A DNA stretch of 64,000 nucleotides from Paenibacillus aceris (GCF_017874035.1 NZ_JAGGKV010000006.1:124001-188000), one strand, 5' to 3'. Positions 16,345-25,381 are shown, counted from the stretch's first letter. Numbers and translations are program-made. Notes: generated by a model from the letters alone, not told the origin.

Positions 16345-18180
16345 ATGAACTATCAAAATTTAGAAGAATGCTTAATTGATTTAGAGAAGAACGGGCATTT
16401 GGTTCGCATACAGGAAGAAGTTGATCCTGAGCTTGAAATGGCAGCCATTCATATGAAAGTTCATGAAGCCGGTGGCCCTGCGTTATTATTTGAAAATGTA
16501 AAAGGTTCGAAGTTTCGGGCGGTATCCAACCTTTTCGGCACTGTAGAGCGCAGTAAATATATATTTCGACAAACTTGGGAAGGCGTACAAAATGTCATCT
16601 CTTTGCGAAGCGATCCCATGAAGGCAATGAAGAGTCCGATAAAACATTTCGGAACGGGTCTCGCTGCCTGGAAAGCTCTGCCGCAGAAAATATCCGGGGG
16701 GCTTCCGGCTTCTTTTGAGGAAATCAGCATAGCCGACCTCCCTCTTATTCGCCACTGGCCGGAAGATGGCGGCGCATTCGTTACCCTGCCGCAAGTGTAC
16801 TCGGAAGATCCGGAGAAGCCGGGAATTATGAATTCCAATCTGGGCATGTATCGGATTCAACTGAACGGGAACGAGTATGAATTAAATAAAGAAATCGGCT
16901 TGCATTATCAGATTCATCGCGGCATCGGAGTGCATCAGGCGAAGGCGACCAAACAGGGGCTTCCTTTAAAAGTAAGCTGTTTTATCGGTGGACCGCCGGC
17001 TCACACATTGTCTGCCGTTATGCCCTTGCCGGAAGGCATGAGTGAGATTACTTTTGCAGGCTTGCTCTCAGGACGCCGCTTCCGTTACAGCTACATCGAT
17101 GGCTATTGTATTAGTCATGATGCCGATTTTGTTATCACAGGAGAAATTTATCCTGGCGAGACCAAACCGGAAGGTCCTTTCGGCGACCATTTGGGCTACT
17201 ACAGCCTTACGCACCCCTTTCCTCTAATGAGAGTGCATAAAGTATATGCCAAGAAAAATGCCATATTTCCATTCACCGTTGTTGGCAGACCGCCTCAAGA
17301 GGATACGGCTTTCGGAGCACTGATTCATGAGCTGACAGGCGATGCAATCCAGCAAGAAATTCCTGGCGTCAAAGAAGTCCATGCCGTAGATGCTGCGGGC
17401 GTTCACCCCTTGCTCTTTGCAATTGGCAGCGAACGTTATACGCCATATCAACAAGTAAAACAACCGGCTGAGCTGCTCACAATAGCCAATCGAATTTTGG
17501 GGACAGGACAAGTTAGCTTAGCTAAGTATTTATTTATCACAGCAGAAGAGAGCCAGCCACTGGACTCCCATGATGTGGAACATTTTTTAACTTACATCTT
17601 AGCCCGTTTGGATCTTCATCGGGACGTTCATTTTTATACAAATACGACCATCGACACTCTCGATTACTCAGGAACTGGATTAAATAGCGGCAGTAAAGTT
17701 GTATTCGCAGCTGTTGGGGATAAAAAAAGAGATTTATGCCAAGAGGTCCCTGCCTTATTCAATGAGATACCGGGTGTTGAACATGCACATTTGGTCATGC
17801 CGGGAATCGTCGCGATTCAGATGTCTGCATTTAAAAGTTACGGCGAGACGCAATTGGAAATGCAGGATTTATGCGAAGCTTTAGGCGCAAAGGGCCCGCT
17901 TCCTACTTGTCCAATGATCATCGTATGTGATGACAGCCCGTTTATGAGCGCCTCCATTGATAATTTTGTTTGGGCCACATTCACTCGCAGCAATCCTTCG
18001 CATGATATTTATGGCGTAAACAGTTATTACGAGAATAAGCATTGGGCTTGCGATAATCTTGTGATTGACGCGCGAATCAAACCTCACCAAGCACCACCTT
18101 TAATACCGGATCCAACGGTTGAAAAAAATATTATGCGTCTATTTGACAAAGGTGCCAGTTTGCATGACATTATCAAATAG
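16345..18180 (+). CDS. UbiD-family prenylated-FMN-dependent decarboxylase
   Basis: 611 residues. The N-terminal domain (LEKNGHLVRI...EVDPELEMAAIHMKV) and central split-barrel are typical of UbiD. The prFMN/catalytic region is visible as KPEGPFGDHLGYYS (Glu of the E-R-E network) around residue 275-290, with an upstream FITGE. UbiD enzymes decarboxylate aromatic or unsaturated acids with the UbiX-made cofactor; no ubiX/pad1 gene is in the window. It is longer than classical UbiD (about 490) and closer to the long branch that includes menaquinone (futalosine) and phenolic acid enzymes. Substrate not determined. It is a single-gene unit ending in a clear terminator. Confidence 0.85.
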   Translation: MNYQNLEECLIDLEKNGHLVRIQEEVDPELEMAAIHMKVHEAGGPALLFENVKGSKFRAVSNLFGTVERSKYIFRQTWEGVQNVISLRSDPMKAMKSPIKHFGTGLAAWKALPQKISGGLPASFEEISIADLPLIRHWPEDGGAFVTLPQVYSEDPEKPGIMNSNLGMYRIQLNGNEYELNKEIGLHYQIHRGIGVHQAKATKQGLPLKVSCFIGGPPAHTLSAVMPLPEGMSEITFAGLLSGRRFRYSYIDGYCISHDADFVITGEIYPGETKPEGPFGDHLGYYSLTHPFPLMRVHKVYAKKNAIFPFTVVGRPPQEDTAFGALIHELTGDAIQQEIPGVKEVHAVDAAGVHPLLFAIGSERYTPYQQVKQPAELLTIANRILGTGQVSLAKYLFITAEESQPLDSHDVEHFLTYILARLDLHRDVHFYTNTTIDTLDYSGTGLNSGSKVVFAAVGDKKRDLCQEVPALFNEIPGVEHAHLVMPGIVAIQMSAFKSYGETQLEMQDLCEALGAKGPLPTCPMIIVCDDSPFMSASIDNFVWATFTRSNPSHDIYGVNSYYENKHWACDNLVIDARIKPHQAPPLIPDPTVEKNIMRLFDKGASLHDIIK

Positions 18181-18207
18181 CCTTTTTATAACGGCCGAAG
18201 CATACAT

Positions 18208-18246
18208 AGCATCACAACCTCAGAGGTTGTGGTGCTGTTTTCTTTT
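18208..18246 (+). terminator. terminator after UbiD gene
   Basis: AGCATCACAACCTC pairs with GAGGTTGTGGTGCT with one G-T pair, and TTTTCTTTTT follows. Confidence 0.85.
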
Positions 18247-18375
18247 TGGAGCCTGACTTGCGAGTTGCGAACACCTGCCGCCGCAGATGCATCTGGTTAT
18301 CACGATACGTGAAGACCCGCATCTGCTACAAGCACGGCAGTGTCCGAGGGCAATTGACGGAGCTGCGTATCGCAG
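18220..18375 (-). CDS. candidate 51-residue Cys-rich protein with CTG start
   Basis: A perfect AAAGGAGG on the minus strand is followed 7 nt later by CTG (18375-18373), opening a frame that ends at 18220. The product is basic and has six clustered cysteines (C-x2-C-x2-C then C-x-C-x3-C within HCRACSRC and RCICGGRC), like a small zinc or metal-binding module. CTG starts are rare and no ATG/GTG/TTG fits the ribosome site. It also overlaps the UbiD terminator. Tentative. Confidence 0.35.
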   Translation of the reverse strand: MRYAAPSIALGHCRACSRCGSSRIVITRCICGGRCSQLASQAPKRKQHHNL

Positions 18376-18484
18376 ACTTGCACCTCCTTTACAAATGATA
18401 AACGTATGGAAACTAAACTTTTTTAATATTTTTCGTATGCTTACGGCTATGTTACCATAACTAGTATATTTGGAGGAAAAGGAT

Positions 18485-19084
18485 GTGTCGTCATTGAATC
18501 TATCACTCATTCAAGCAGCAGAGTATGGGAAGACTGATTTCGTATTGCAGTGTATTAGAGATGGCGCGGATATCAATGCAAGAGATGAACGAGGACGCAC
18601 TCCCATTCTAGCCGCTACACATGGCAATCACAAAGATACGGTTAAAGCGTTGATTGAGGCCGGAGCAGACATCAACTTGCAAGATCACAGGTTAGATACT
18701 CCCCTCCTATACGCCGGCGCGGAAGGATTGCTCGAAATCATCAAGCTAATGAACGACGCTGGTGCGGATCCAGCAATCACGAATCGGTATGGAGGAACGG
18801 CGCTCATTCCAGCATCGGAACGCGGGCATGTTGAAGTAGTAAAAGAGCTGCTTACGCGTTCAAAAGTTCATGTTAATCACGTGAACAATCTAGGTTGGAC
18901 GGCGCTTATGGAAGCGATTGTATTAAGTAATGGCGGGCATAAACATCAGCAAATCATCCAACTGCTTATTGAGCACGGGGCTGACGTGACGATTCCGGAT
19001 AAGCAAGGGGTTACACCGCTAGAGCATGCAAGAGCGCATCGTTTTACAGCTATCGAGCGGTTATTAGTGGACGCTGGCGCTTAA
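18485..19084 (+). CDS. ankyrin-repeat protein
   Basis: 199 residues made almost entirely of about five ankyrin repeats, each with a G-x-T-x-L/I-x-x-A-A start and an ADIN-type turn (GADINARDERGRTPILAA, then three to four more). The start is GTG 18485, because GGAGG lies 8 nt upstream; a TTG at 18470 overlaps that site. No signal peptide, so cytoplasmic. Ankyrin proteins mediate protein contacts; the partner is unknown. The next gene begins 42 bp downstream and may be cotranscribed. Confidence 0.85.
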   Translation: MSSLNLSLIQAAEYGKTDFVLQCIRDGADINARDERGRTPILAATHGNHKDTVKALIEAGADINLQDHRLDTPLLYAGAEGLLEIIKLMNDAGADPAITNRYGGTALIPASERGHVEVVKELLTRSKVHVNHVNNLGWTALMEAIVLSNGGHKHQQIIQLLIEHGADVTIPDKQGVTPLEHARAHRFTAIERLLVDAGA

Positions 19085-19126
19085 CTTTAACTTCTTATGA
19101 TTTCATTAAGAACAGGACGGGATATT

Positions 19127-20350
19127 ATGTTGAATGCTTCATATTGGTTAACGAATGTAAGATTAGAGCAGGGTTATGCCAAGGAAGACGGACAAGTGGT
19201 TGGTACGCATACGAAGAATTGTCACGTTCGAATTGAAGGCGGAGCTATTGCTGAAGTCATACCGGCGGAATCCGAGCCACAAAGTACTCTTCCCAAATAC
19301 GACTGCAAAGAGCTTCTGATGCTCCCCTCTTTTGAGGAGGCGCATATTCATTTGGATAAAACGTATTATGATGGACCTTGGAAAGCGGTAAAAAAAGTTT
19401 CCAGCATTTTCGAGCGGATTGAGGAAGAACAAAGGCTCTTGCCTAAACTGCTGCCATTGGCGAGACAACAAGCGGAGAGCATTTTGACGCTTATTCAAGG
19501 GTTTGGCGCCACCCATGTGCGCAGCCATTGTAATATCGAGCCGGTCAGCGGACTGCATCGTTTAGAGGCAACTCTGCAAGCCCTGGACGCTTTCTCCGGC
19601 AAAATATCATCTGAAATTGTAGCTTTTCCACAGCATGGACTGCTTCGATCGGATTCTGTTCAATTGGTCAATCAATCCTTGGCAGAAGGCGCAAGCCTGG
19701 TTGGCGGTGTAGATCCATACTCGGTGGATGGAGATATTGAAAAATCACTGCAGACTATGGTAGAGCTTGCCGTCAGGAATAATGCCGGTATCGATCTTCA
19801 TTTGCACGATGGCAACGAAGCCGGAAAGCAAACTTTGCTGCGGCTTGCTGATTTGACGGAAGAAGCAGGATTGCAAGGCAAGGTAACGGTTAGCCATGCG
19901 TTCTGGTTCGCAGGCGCTCCGCAGCAGGAGTCGGAAGAAGTAGCCGCCCGGATGTCAGCACTTGGTATGGCTATTGCTTCGACGGTGCCTATCGGCCGAA
20001 CAATGATGCCGCTTCCGATGTTGTCTAACAAAGGCGTTAAAGTGAAATTAGCAACAGACAGCCTGACGGATCATTGGTCTCCTTTCGGAAATGGCGATCA
20101 ATTGGAGAAGGCCGGGCGATTCGCAGAATTATACGGGTATAGTGACGAAAAGTCGCTGTCTCAGTCCCTCGGATTCATTACAGGCGGAATAACGCCGCTT
20201 GACCATCAAGGCGAGCAAGTCTGGCCAAAAGCCGGAGACGATGCAAGCTTTGTGCTGCTTCATGCAAGCTGCTCGGCAGAAGCCGTCGCGCGAAGATCGG
20301 AGCGGCAAGCCGTTTGGTATAAGGGACGCCTTGTAAGCGGCTCACTGTAA
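19127..20350 (+). CDS. amidohydrolase, cytosine deaminase-like
   Basis: 407 residues. It shows the amidohydrolase-superfamily metal ligands: HIHLDK after the first beta strand, DLHLHDGNEAG, a VSHAF histidine, and the late Asp in KLATDSLTDHWSPFGNGD. The WSPFGNGD segment is close to that of CodA/AtzC-type deaminases and hydrolases acting on cyclic amidines or N-heterocycles. The exact substrate is uncertain. The ATG at 19127 is preferred, with AGGAC upstream; an in-frame ATG at 19097 has no ribosome site. It follows the ankyrin gene and ends in a good terminator. Confidence 0.8.
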   Translation: MLNASYWLTNVRLEQGYAKEDGQVVGTHTKNCHVRIEGGAIAEVIPAESEPQSTLPKYDCKELLMLPSFEEAHIHLDKTYYDGPWKAVKKVSSIFERIEEEQRLLPKLLPLARQQAESILTLIQGFGATHVRSHCNIEPVSGLHRLEATLQALDAFSGKISSEIVAFPQHGLLRSDSVQLVNQSLAEGASLVGGVDPYSVDGDIEKSLQTMVELAVRNNAGIDLHLHDGNEAGKQTLLRLADLTEEAGLQGKVTVSHAFWFAGAPQQESEEVAARMSALGMAIASTVPIGRTMMPLPMLSNKGVKVKLATDSLTDHWSPFGNGDQLEKAGRFAELYGYSDEKSLSQSLGFITGGITPLDHQGEQVWPKAGDDASFVLLHASCSAEAVARRSERQAVWYKGRLVSGSL

Positions 20351-20420
20351 CCACCCAATGCTGGCGCAGTATTTCCGCCTCATTAGGATCAGCAGTTGGA
20401 TTATTCTGTTGCAATCCTTA

Positions 20421-20457
20421 AATCCGTAACCGCTACAAGGTTGCGGATTTTTCTTTT
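20421..20457 (+). terminator. terminator after amidohydrolase gene
   Basis: AATCCGTAACC pairs with GGTTGCGGATT around a short loop, followed by TTTTCTTTT. Confidence 0.8.
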
Positions 20458-20542
20458 CGATATTGACAATAATATCCAATCCACTTTATTATAATTACGA
20501 TACCGTATAGTAAATAAATATAAGTGAAAAGGATGGATACCC

Positions 20543-21280
20543 ATGATCATTCAAAAACTGCCCTGGGCAGGTATTCGTGTAACATGCGGTGAAACTGCTG
20601 TCGCCATCGATCCCTTATTTCATTTTCCAAGCAAGTTTGGTCATTCTCATGAACCTATGTACCCTCTAAGCGATTTCGGTCCTGTTGATGCTGTACTCAT
20701 TACCCATCAACACGGGGATCATTTTGATCCGGAAGCTATCGCTGCTTTTTATGGCCCTTCTGTTCCTGTGTACTTCCCTCAGGAATCCTTACCATTTATC
20801 GATGGCAGTAAACTGAACGGTATCCGGGGTGTTTCCTTAGGCGACACGGTCCAAATAGGTTCCATCATTGCAACAGCTGCCTACTCTGTTGATGGGGTCG
20901 GCGATCCTCAAGTGTCTTGGGTTGTGGAAGGAGATGGGAAGAAGCTGATTCACAGTGGTGATACGTTATGGCATGGTTACTGGTGGAAAATTAGCAAAGC
21001 TCATGGCCCGTTCGATGCCGCATGCTTGCCCGTTAATGGCGCGGTAGTTGAGTTACCTGGCTTAAAACCAAGCGGTCAACCGATTGTTTTGACACCTGAA
21101 CAGGCAGTCGCGGCAGCTGTTGTGCTTAACGCCGGTGTCCTCATGCCTATCCATTTCCGCGCCATTCATCATCCTCCTATTTATCGTGAAACTCCAAATG
21201 TATTGGAACGGCTGAAAGCTAGCGCAGAGGGCAAAGTTCGCTTAGCCATACTGCAAACAAATGAATCATTAACCTTATAG
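20543..21280 (+). CDS. MBL-fold metallo-hydrolase (UlaG-like)
   Basis: 245 residues. The metallo-beta-lactamase motif HxHxDH appears as THQHGDHFD near residue 55, with later ligands in HSGDT and MPIHF. The N-terminal AGIRVTCGETAVAIDPLF arrangement resembles the UlaG/YtnP-like Zn-dependent hydrolase branch (Lactamase_B_2). The substrate is unknown. The TetR gene begins 91 bp downstream on the same strand, and a regulatory link is possible but not shown. Confidence 0.8.
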   Translation: MIIQKLPWAGIRVTCGETAVAIDPLFHFPSKFGHSHEPMYPLSDFGPVDAVLITHQHGDHFDPEAIAAFYGPSVPVYFPQESLPFIDGSKLNGIRGVSLGDTVQIGSIIATAAYSVDGVGDPQVSWVVEGDGKKLIHSGDTLWHGYWWKISKAHGPFDAACLPVNGAVVELPGLKPSGQPIVLTPEQAVAAAVVLNAGVLMPIHFRAIHHPPIYRETPNVLERLKASAEGKVRLAILQTNESLTL

Positions 21281-21371
21281 AGGAAGCACGCTCATGCGGC
21301 CTTGAGGGATACAGCCTGACTGTCTTGCTCGAATAAAAACCTTTATACTGAATAACGATTATCCTTGCGAG

Positions 21372-21986
21372 GTGTTTCCCATTCCTTCAGAACTTCCACA
21401 GCGCAAACCAGGACGGCCACGAAACGAAAAAATGGATAAAGCCATCATCCAGACCGCCCGTGAACTCGTCATGGAGTACGGCGTGCAAAGCTTCAGCATG
21501 GACACTTTGGCGCTTCGGGCAGGCGTTAGCAAGCCTACCATTTATCGCAGATGGCCAACGAAAGATGACCTGCTCTCGGACGTATTAGGCTTTGCCGCTG
21601 AACAAACAGATATTCCCGACACAGGCAACACGCTTGCGGATATCCACATGCTGCTAGAAAGCATGCTGCAATCCTTAGGAACTCGACTAGGGGCGCCTTC
21701 TCCTTCGCTGCATAAAATGTTTGCCGGCATGTTAGATGCTCCCCAGTTTCTGGCTCAATATAAAGAAAACTTTATCGCTCCTCGCCGTAACGCATATTCA
21801 GAAATTGTAAAAAGAGGCAAACGGCGGGGTGATATCCGCGAGGATCTCGATGTAGAGACACTTGTCGATTTAATTAGCGGAGCCTACCTCTACTGCCTGC
21901 TTTTTAAGCCGGAAACAGTTGCTTCCGGTGACTGGCTCCAGCAGGTGATGCGCCTGCTGGAAGACGGGGTTTCTCCTCGTGACTAA
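21372..21986 (+). CDS. TetR/AcrR-family regulator
   Basis: 204 residues. A basic arm (QRKPGRPRNEK) precedes the TetR_N helix-turn-helix (about 20-66; FSMDTLALRAGVSKPTIYRR followed by WPTKDDLL), and a ligand-binding C-terminal domain of TetR_C type follows. The GTG at 21372 is used because the GRPR arm is typical of the family; the ribosome site is poor, and an ATG at 21432 would delete the arm. The target is unknown; neighbours are an MBL hydrolase upstream and a small gene downstream. Confidence 0.8.
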   Translation: MFPIPSELPQRKPGRPRNEKMDKAIIQTARELVMEYGVQSFSMDTLALRAGVSKPTIYRRWPTKDDLLSDVLGFAAEQTDIPDTGNTLADIHMLLESMLQSLGTRLGAPSPSLHKMFAGMLDAPQFLAQYKENFIAPRRNAYSEIVKRGKRRGDIREDLDVETLVDLISGAYLYCLLFKPETVASGDWLQQVMRLLEDGVSPRD

Positions 21987-22094
21987 TCTGGATACATTTT
22001 ACGAAAAAAAAATATTAAAAACATAAAATAATTCCTGTTCTACCTTCTACAAATATGGTAGATTGATTGTATCATCCGTTGGAGGTATATCATC

Positions 22095-22316
22095 TTGAAA
22101 CCAGTCACCGAGAAGCTCATAAAGCAGCATCAACATTATTTGTCTGATAACTCCAATGAACTTAAGAAGTATGGCTCAATCTATGATCATATGCTTTATT
22201 ACTTCACAAGCGTGCTAGGGATTGAAGAGCAGCAGGCTTTACTATACATTCAAGATTTTAAATCCGATTTTTCCTGTGACGTTCTTAAGAATATCGTGCA
22301 AACTAAGATTATCTGA
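22095..22316 (+). CDS. 73-residue hypothetical protein
   Basis: Start TTG 22095 with GGAGGT 8 nt upstream. Small, helical, mixed charge, one central aromatic cluster (YDHMLYYFTSVLG). No known motif or membrane segment. A TCTACC...GGTAGA inverted repeat lies about 40 bp upstream and could be an operator. The VOC gene starts 34 bp downstream, so the two may form an operon. Confidence 0.6.
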   Translation: MKPVTEKLIKQHQHYLSDNSNELKKYGSIYDHMLYYFTSVLGIEEQQALLYIQDFKSDFSCDVLKNIVQTKII

Positions 22317-22350
22317 GCTTTGTATGCGTTTACCAAAAGGAGAAGTGAAC

Positions 22351-22764
22351 ATGACGAAAGAATTTTGGCTGAATTTACCAGTCAAGGACCTTCAGAAATC
22401 AAAAGCGTTTTTCGCCCAACTTGGTTTCACTTTTCATCCACGGCACGAGCATAGCGAAGAATTGGCCGGCATGTTCGTCGGCAATAGCCCGGTCATCATC
22501 ATGCTGTTTCCGGAGTCTGCTTTCCAAGGTTTTATAAGCAATGAAATTGCCGATACGGCGCGAGGCAACGAAATGCTGATTTCTTTTGATGCGGAGAGTA
22601 AAGAAGAAGTTGATGAAGTGCTGGACAAAGCAGTCAAGGCAGGCGGCACCATTTATGGGAAGCCTACAGACCAAGGCTGGATGTACGGCGGCGGTTTCAT
22701 TGATTTGGACGGCCATCGCTGGAACGTGCTGTACATGGATCAGAACAAGATGCCGCAAGCATAA
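22351..22764 (+). CDS. VOC-family (glyoxalase/bleomycin resistance-like) protein
   Basis: 137 residues with two beta-alpha-beta-beta-beta modules. The LNLPVKDLQKSKAFFAQLGF start, central ML-F-P segment and late DLDGHRWNVLYMD are typical of small VOC proteins. The metal-binding Glu/His are only partly conserved. It could be a dioxygenase, lyase or antibiotic-binding protein; none can be chosen. AAAGGAGAAG precedes the ATG. Confidence 0.8.
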   Translation: MTKEFWLNLPVKDLQKSKAFFAQLGFTFHPRHEHSEELAGMFVGNSPVIIMLFPESAFQGFISNEIADTARGNEMLISFDAESKEEVDEVLDKAVKAGGTIYGKPTDQGWMYGGGFIDLDGHRWNVLYMDQNKMPQA

Positions 22765-22780
22765 GGATGCTTCGACTGAC

Positions 22781-22815
22781 GAGTCCCTTGAGGTTATGCC
22801 TCGAGGGACTTTTTG
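22781..22815 (+). terminator. terminator after VOC gene
   Basis: AGTCCCTTGAGG pairs with CCTCGAGGGACT (one mismatch) followed by five T. Confidence 0.8.
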
Positions 22816-22890
22816 GCATCTTTCGAAGCATCCGTTGTATGATAGAAATAATTCATCCCAAATTTGCCCGATCATAAGGAGCTGCGAGAT

Positions 22891-24159
22891 ATGAATCTTT
22901 TAAAAGGCCAGAAAATAGATCTTACTAAAGGAAGCAACCTGTCCAACCTCCATTTGCAGTTCGGTTGGACTTTTACGAAGTCTGGTCTGAGCATCGACGC
23001 CGCTTGTTTTCTGTTATCAAACAAAGGCCTCTGCGAGAAGGATGAGGATTTTATATTTTACGGTAACCCATCGAGTGAAGGCGGGGCTGTGAAGCATCTT
23101 CCCAACCAGGGGGCCGATAAAGAAGCCATCCAAATTCTATTGCCCAAACTGTCGGAGCGAACTGCCAAAATCGCGTTTACCGTGACAATTCATGATGCTG
23201 AGAGATTAGGACATAGGATGAAGGATGCAAGCGAGCTATATGTGCGGATGCTAAATGGGGATAACGGCCAAGAACTATTCCGCTTTGACTATGGCTCGGA
23301 CTTCATGAACGAAACAGCCGTTGTAGCCGGTGAGTTGTACAAGCATCAAGGCGAATGGAAGTTTAATGCTATCGGCAGCGGTTTTCATGGCGGTTTAGCC
23401 GCTCTGTGCACGAACTTCGGTCTTGAGGTTGAAGAAGATGCCGAGCCCGAAGTGGCAGCCGCTGCAGCAAGTGAAAACGTCTCATCTCTTTCTCCCATTG
23501 ATTTACGTAAAAAAATCGTCCAAATCACGTTGGAAAAGAAAAAATTGACCGGCGTCATGGCAAGAGTCGGCTTAGTGCTAGACATCTCCGGTTCTATGCA
23601 GAACTTGTATAAAAACGGAACCGTTCAGGAGGTCGTTGAACGAATCCTCGCCGTAGCTTGCAAGTTTGATGATAACGGGACACTGGATGTTTGGATCTAT
23701 GATAACGAGTTTAGCCGCTTGCCTTCCGCTTCGGAAAATGATATTGACCAGTATGTACAGAAGCATGTGATAAATAATAAAAATATCCACAAATTTGGCC
23801 GAAATAACGAGCCGCCGGTTATGATGGACGTTATTCGCAAATATACCGTGGAAGAAGATTCCCCGCTCCCCGTTTTTTTGGTCTTTATCAACGACGGCGG
23901 TGTTGTAAAGCCAATTAAGAAAGTCATTACAGATTCTGCAGTTCAACCGATTTTTTGGCAGTTCGTCGGGATCGGTCATTCTGACTTTGAAGTGCTGAAA
24001 AAGCTGGATGCTATGGAAGGCCGCATTGTCGACAACGCGAATTTTATTCATATCGAGGATATTGCCTCTATTTCGGATGAGCAACTTTATCATCTATTGT
24101 TGAACGAATTCCCTGTCTGGCTGAAGGAAGCTGCGAATAAAAGGATAATCCGGAAATAA
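22891..24159 (+). CDS. TerD-domain protein fused to a VWA domain
   Basis: 422 residues. The N-terminal TerD domain (about 1-185) shows the calcium-binding stress-protein pattern (LLKGQKIDLTKG, then SIDAACFLL and FDYGSDFMNETAVVAGELY). It is joined to a C-terminal von Willebrand A domain (about 220-420) with a complete MIDAS start LVLDISGSMQNLY. The arrangement matches TerF-type tellurium-resistance proteins. No terB, terC or terZ-like gene is near, so it is an isolated member of the ter system. AAGGAG lies 9 nt before the ATG at 22891. The next gene follows after 26 bp. Confidence 0.85.
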   Translation: MNLLKGQKIDLTKGSNLSNLHLQFGWTFTKSGLSIDAACFLLSNKGLCEKDEDFIFYGNPSSEGGAVKHLPNQGADKEAIQILLPKLSERTAKIAFTVTIHDAERLGHRMKDASELYVRMLNGDNGQELFRFDYGSDFMNETAVVAGELYKHQGEWKFNAIGSGFHGGLAALCTNFGLEVEEDAEPEVAAAAASENVSSLSPIDLRKKIVQITLEKKKLTGVMARVGLVLDISGSMQNLYKNGTVQEVVERILAVACKFDDNGTLDVWIYDNEFSRLPSASENDIDQYVQKHVINNKNIHKFGRNNEPPVMMDVIRKYTVEEDSPLPVFLVFINDGGVVKPIKKVITDSAVQPIFWQFVGIGHSDFEVLKKLDAMEGRIVDNANFIHIEDIASISDEQLYHLLLNEFPVWLKEAANKRIIRK

Positions 24160-24185
24160 TGAACTTATAGAAAGGTGTGACGATT

Positions 24186-24845
24186 GTGAACGTTATTCTA
24201 CTCGGTGCAACCGGCATGGTGGGACAAAGTGTGCTGCGTGAATGCCTTCTTGATCCCCAGGTGAAGAGCATATTAACGATTGGTCGGAACGCAACCGGTC
24301 AGCACCATCCCAAATTACGCGAGCTCGTACATGCGAATTTTCTGGATTTATCAGCCATTGCGGGTGAACTCTCGGGGTATGATGCTTGTTTCTTCTGTCT
24401 TGGCGTTTCTTCTGCCGGCATGAACGAAGAGAAATATAAGGCGATTACTTATGATATGACTCTGAGCGTGGCAGAGACCTTGGTGAAGTTGAACCCTAAC
24501 ATGACATTCACCTATGTATCTGGGGCGGGTACGGATAGCTCTGAGAAAGGTCGCAGCATGTGGGCACGTGTGAAGGGCAAAACAGAGAATGATTTGCTTA
24601 AATTGCCTTTTAAAGCGGCATACATGTTCCGGCCGGGAGGCATTCTGCCCCTGCATGGCGTCAGATCCAAGACGAAGCTGTATCAGGCGGTCTATACCGT
24701 GATGAAGCCCTTTTACCCGATGCTGGAAAAATGGTTTCCGAACTCGATCACGACCTCGGAAAAAATCGGCCGCGCGATGATCCAAGTTGCTCTGAACGGC
24801 TATTCAAAACCGATATTAGAGACCAGCGATCTCAATCACTTTTGA
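24186..24845 (+). CDS. NAD(P)-binding epimerase/TIP30-like protein
   Basis: 219 residues. A Rossmann start MNVILLGATGMVGQSVL with the GxxGxxG motif, then DACFFCLGVSSAGMNEEKY, and a TFTYVSGAG-like segment, all as in the NAD-dependent epimerase / HTATIP2 (TIP30) group. No YxxxK is obvious, so catalysis is uncertain. The GTG at 24186 has AAAGG 8 nt upstream; the GTG at 24177 abuts that site and is rejected. Possibly cotranscribed with the TerD-VWA gene 26 bp upstream. Confidence 0.75.
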   Translation: MNVILLGATGMVGQSVLRECLLDPQVKSILTIGRNATGQHHPKLRELVHANFLDLSAIAGELSGYDACFFCLGVSSAGMNEEKYKAITYDMTLSVAETLVKLNPNMTFTYVSGAGTDSSEKGRSMWARVKGKTENDLLKLPFKAAYMFRPGGILPLHGVRSKTKLYQAVYTVMKPFYPMLEKWFPNSITTSEKIGRAMIQVALNGYSKPILETSDLNHF

Positions 24846-24865
24846 ACGGTCGATCGTATCCATGA

Positions 24866-25075
24866 ATAGGGGAACTGGAGTCCTCTATATTTGCAAAATG
24901 CGCCACAGATGCTGCCTTAACGAACTACAGGGTCTTAATTGCCCCTTGGGCATGGTTCTCAGCCAAAAGCAGCATAATAGCGGACCACAGCTCCCCCTTT
25001 TGTGGAAAGTTGGCCATTTTCAGGCAAATAGCGGACTGTAGGTTCCCTCCCTCTATTTGCAAGAATTCCCCTTCC
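24866..25075. repeat. composite GGAACTACAGG-type repeat region, copy 3
   Basis: It carries several related arms: GGGGAACTGGAGTCCTCTAT, CGAACTACAGGGTCTTAATT, ATAGCGGACCACAG and ATAGCGGACTGTAGGTTCCC. Direct and inverted arms alternate, suggesting nested or tandem copies of a palindromic element. No coding capacity is supported. Confidence 0.6.
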
Positions 25076-25108
25076 ACCCTTAACCAGATCATACACCCAC
25101 ACAAAATG

Positions 25109-25135
25109 AAAAAGAACTCCTCGCGGAGTCCTTTT
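25109..25135. terminator. terminator-like hairpin
   Basis: AAAGAACTCC pairs with GGAGTCCTTT around TCGC, with A-rich and T-rich flanks. Confidence 0.6.
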
Positions 25136-25201
25136 CGACGGTGACAAATTGATGGTACTTTTGCCTTGAACGCTACTATTGCTCGGTAACTACCTCATCA
25201 C

Positions 25202-25381
25202 ATTCCTGCAGTTTATGACTACATTAATGGCCTGCGGCACATCTCCTCGCTTTACGGTAGATTCAAAAACAACTTCCCTGGTATTTCGTCTACATTGTAT
25301 GCGACACAACACCTCTCTGAATCACCGTCGAAATTTAGTATGTCCGATCTTGAACATGTTATTCAATTCGCTTCAAAATAA
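25202..25381 (+). pseudogene. C-terminal-looking coding remnant of unknown family
   Basis: A frame of 59 codons ending in TAA at 25379-25381 reads like real protein (IPAVYDYINGLRHISSLYGR, then a segment ending ...DLEHVIQFASK). There is no start codon with a ribosome site and a stop lies just upstream. The amino-acid pattern and lack of a start fit a gene remnant. I cannot name the family. Confidence 0.4.
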
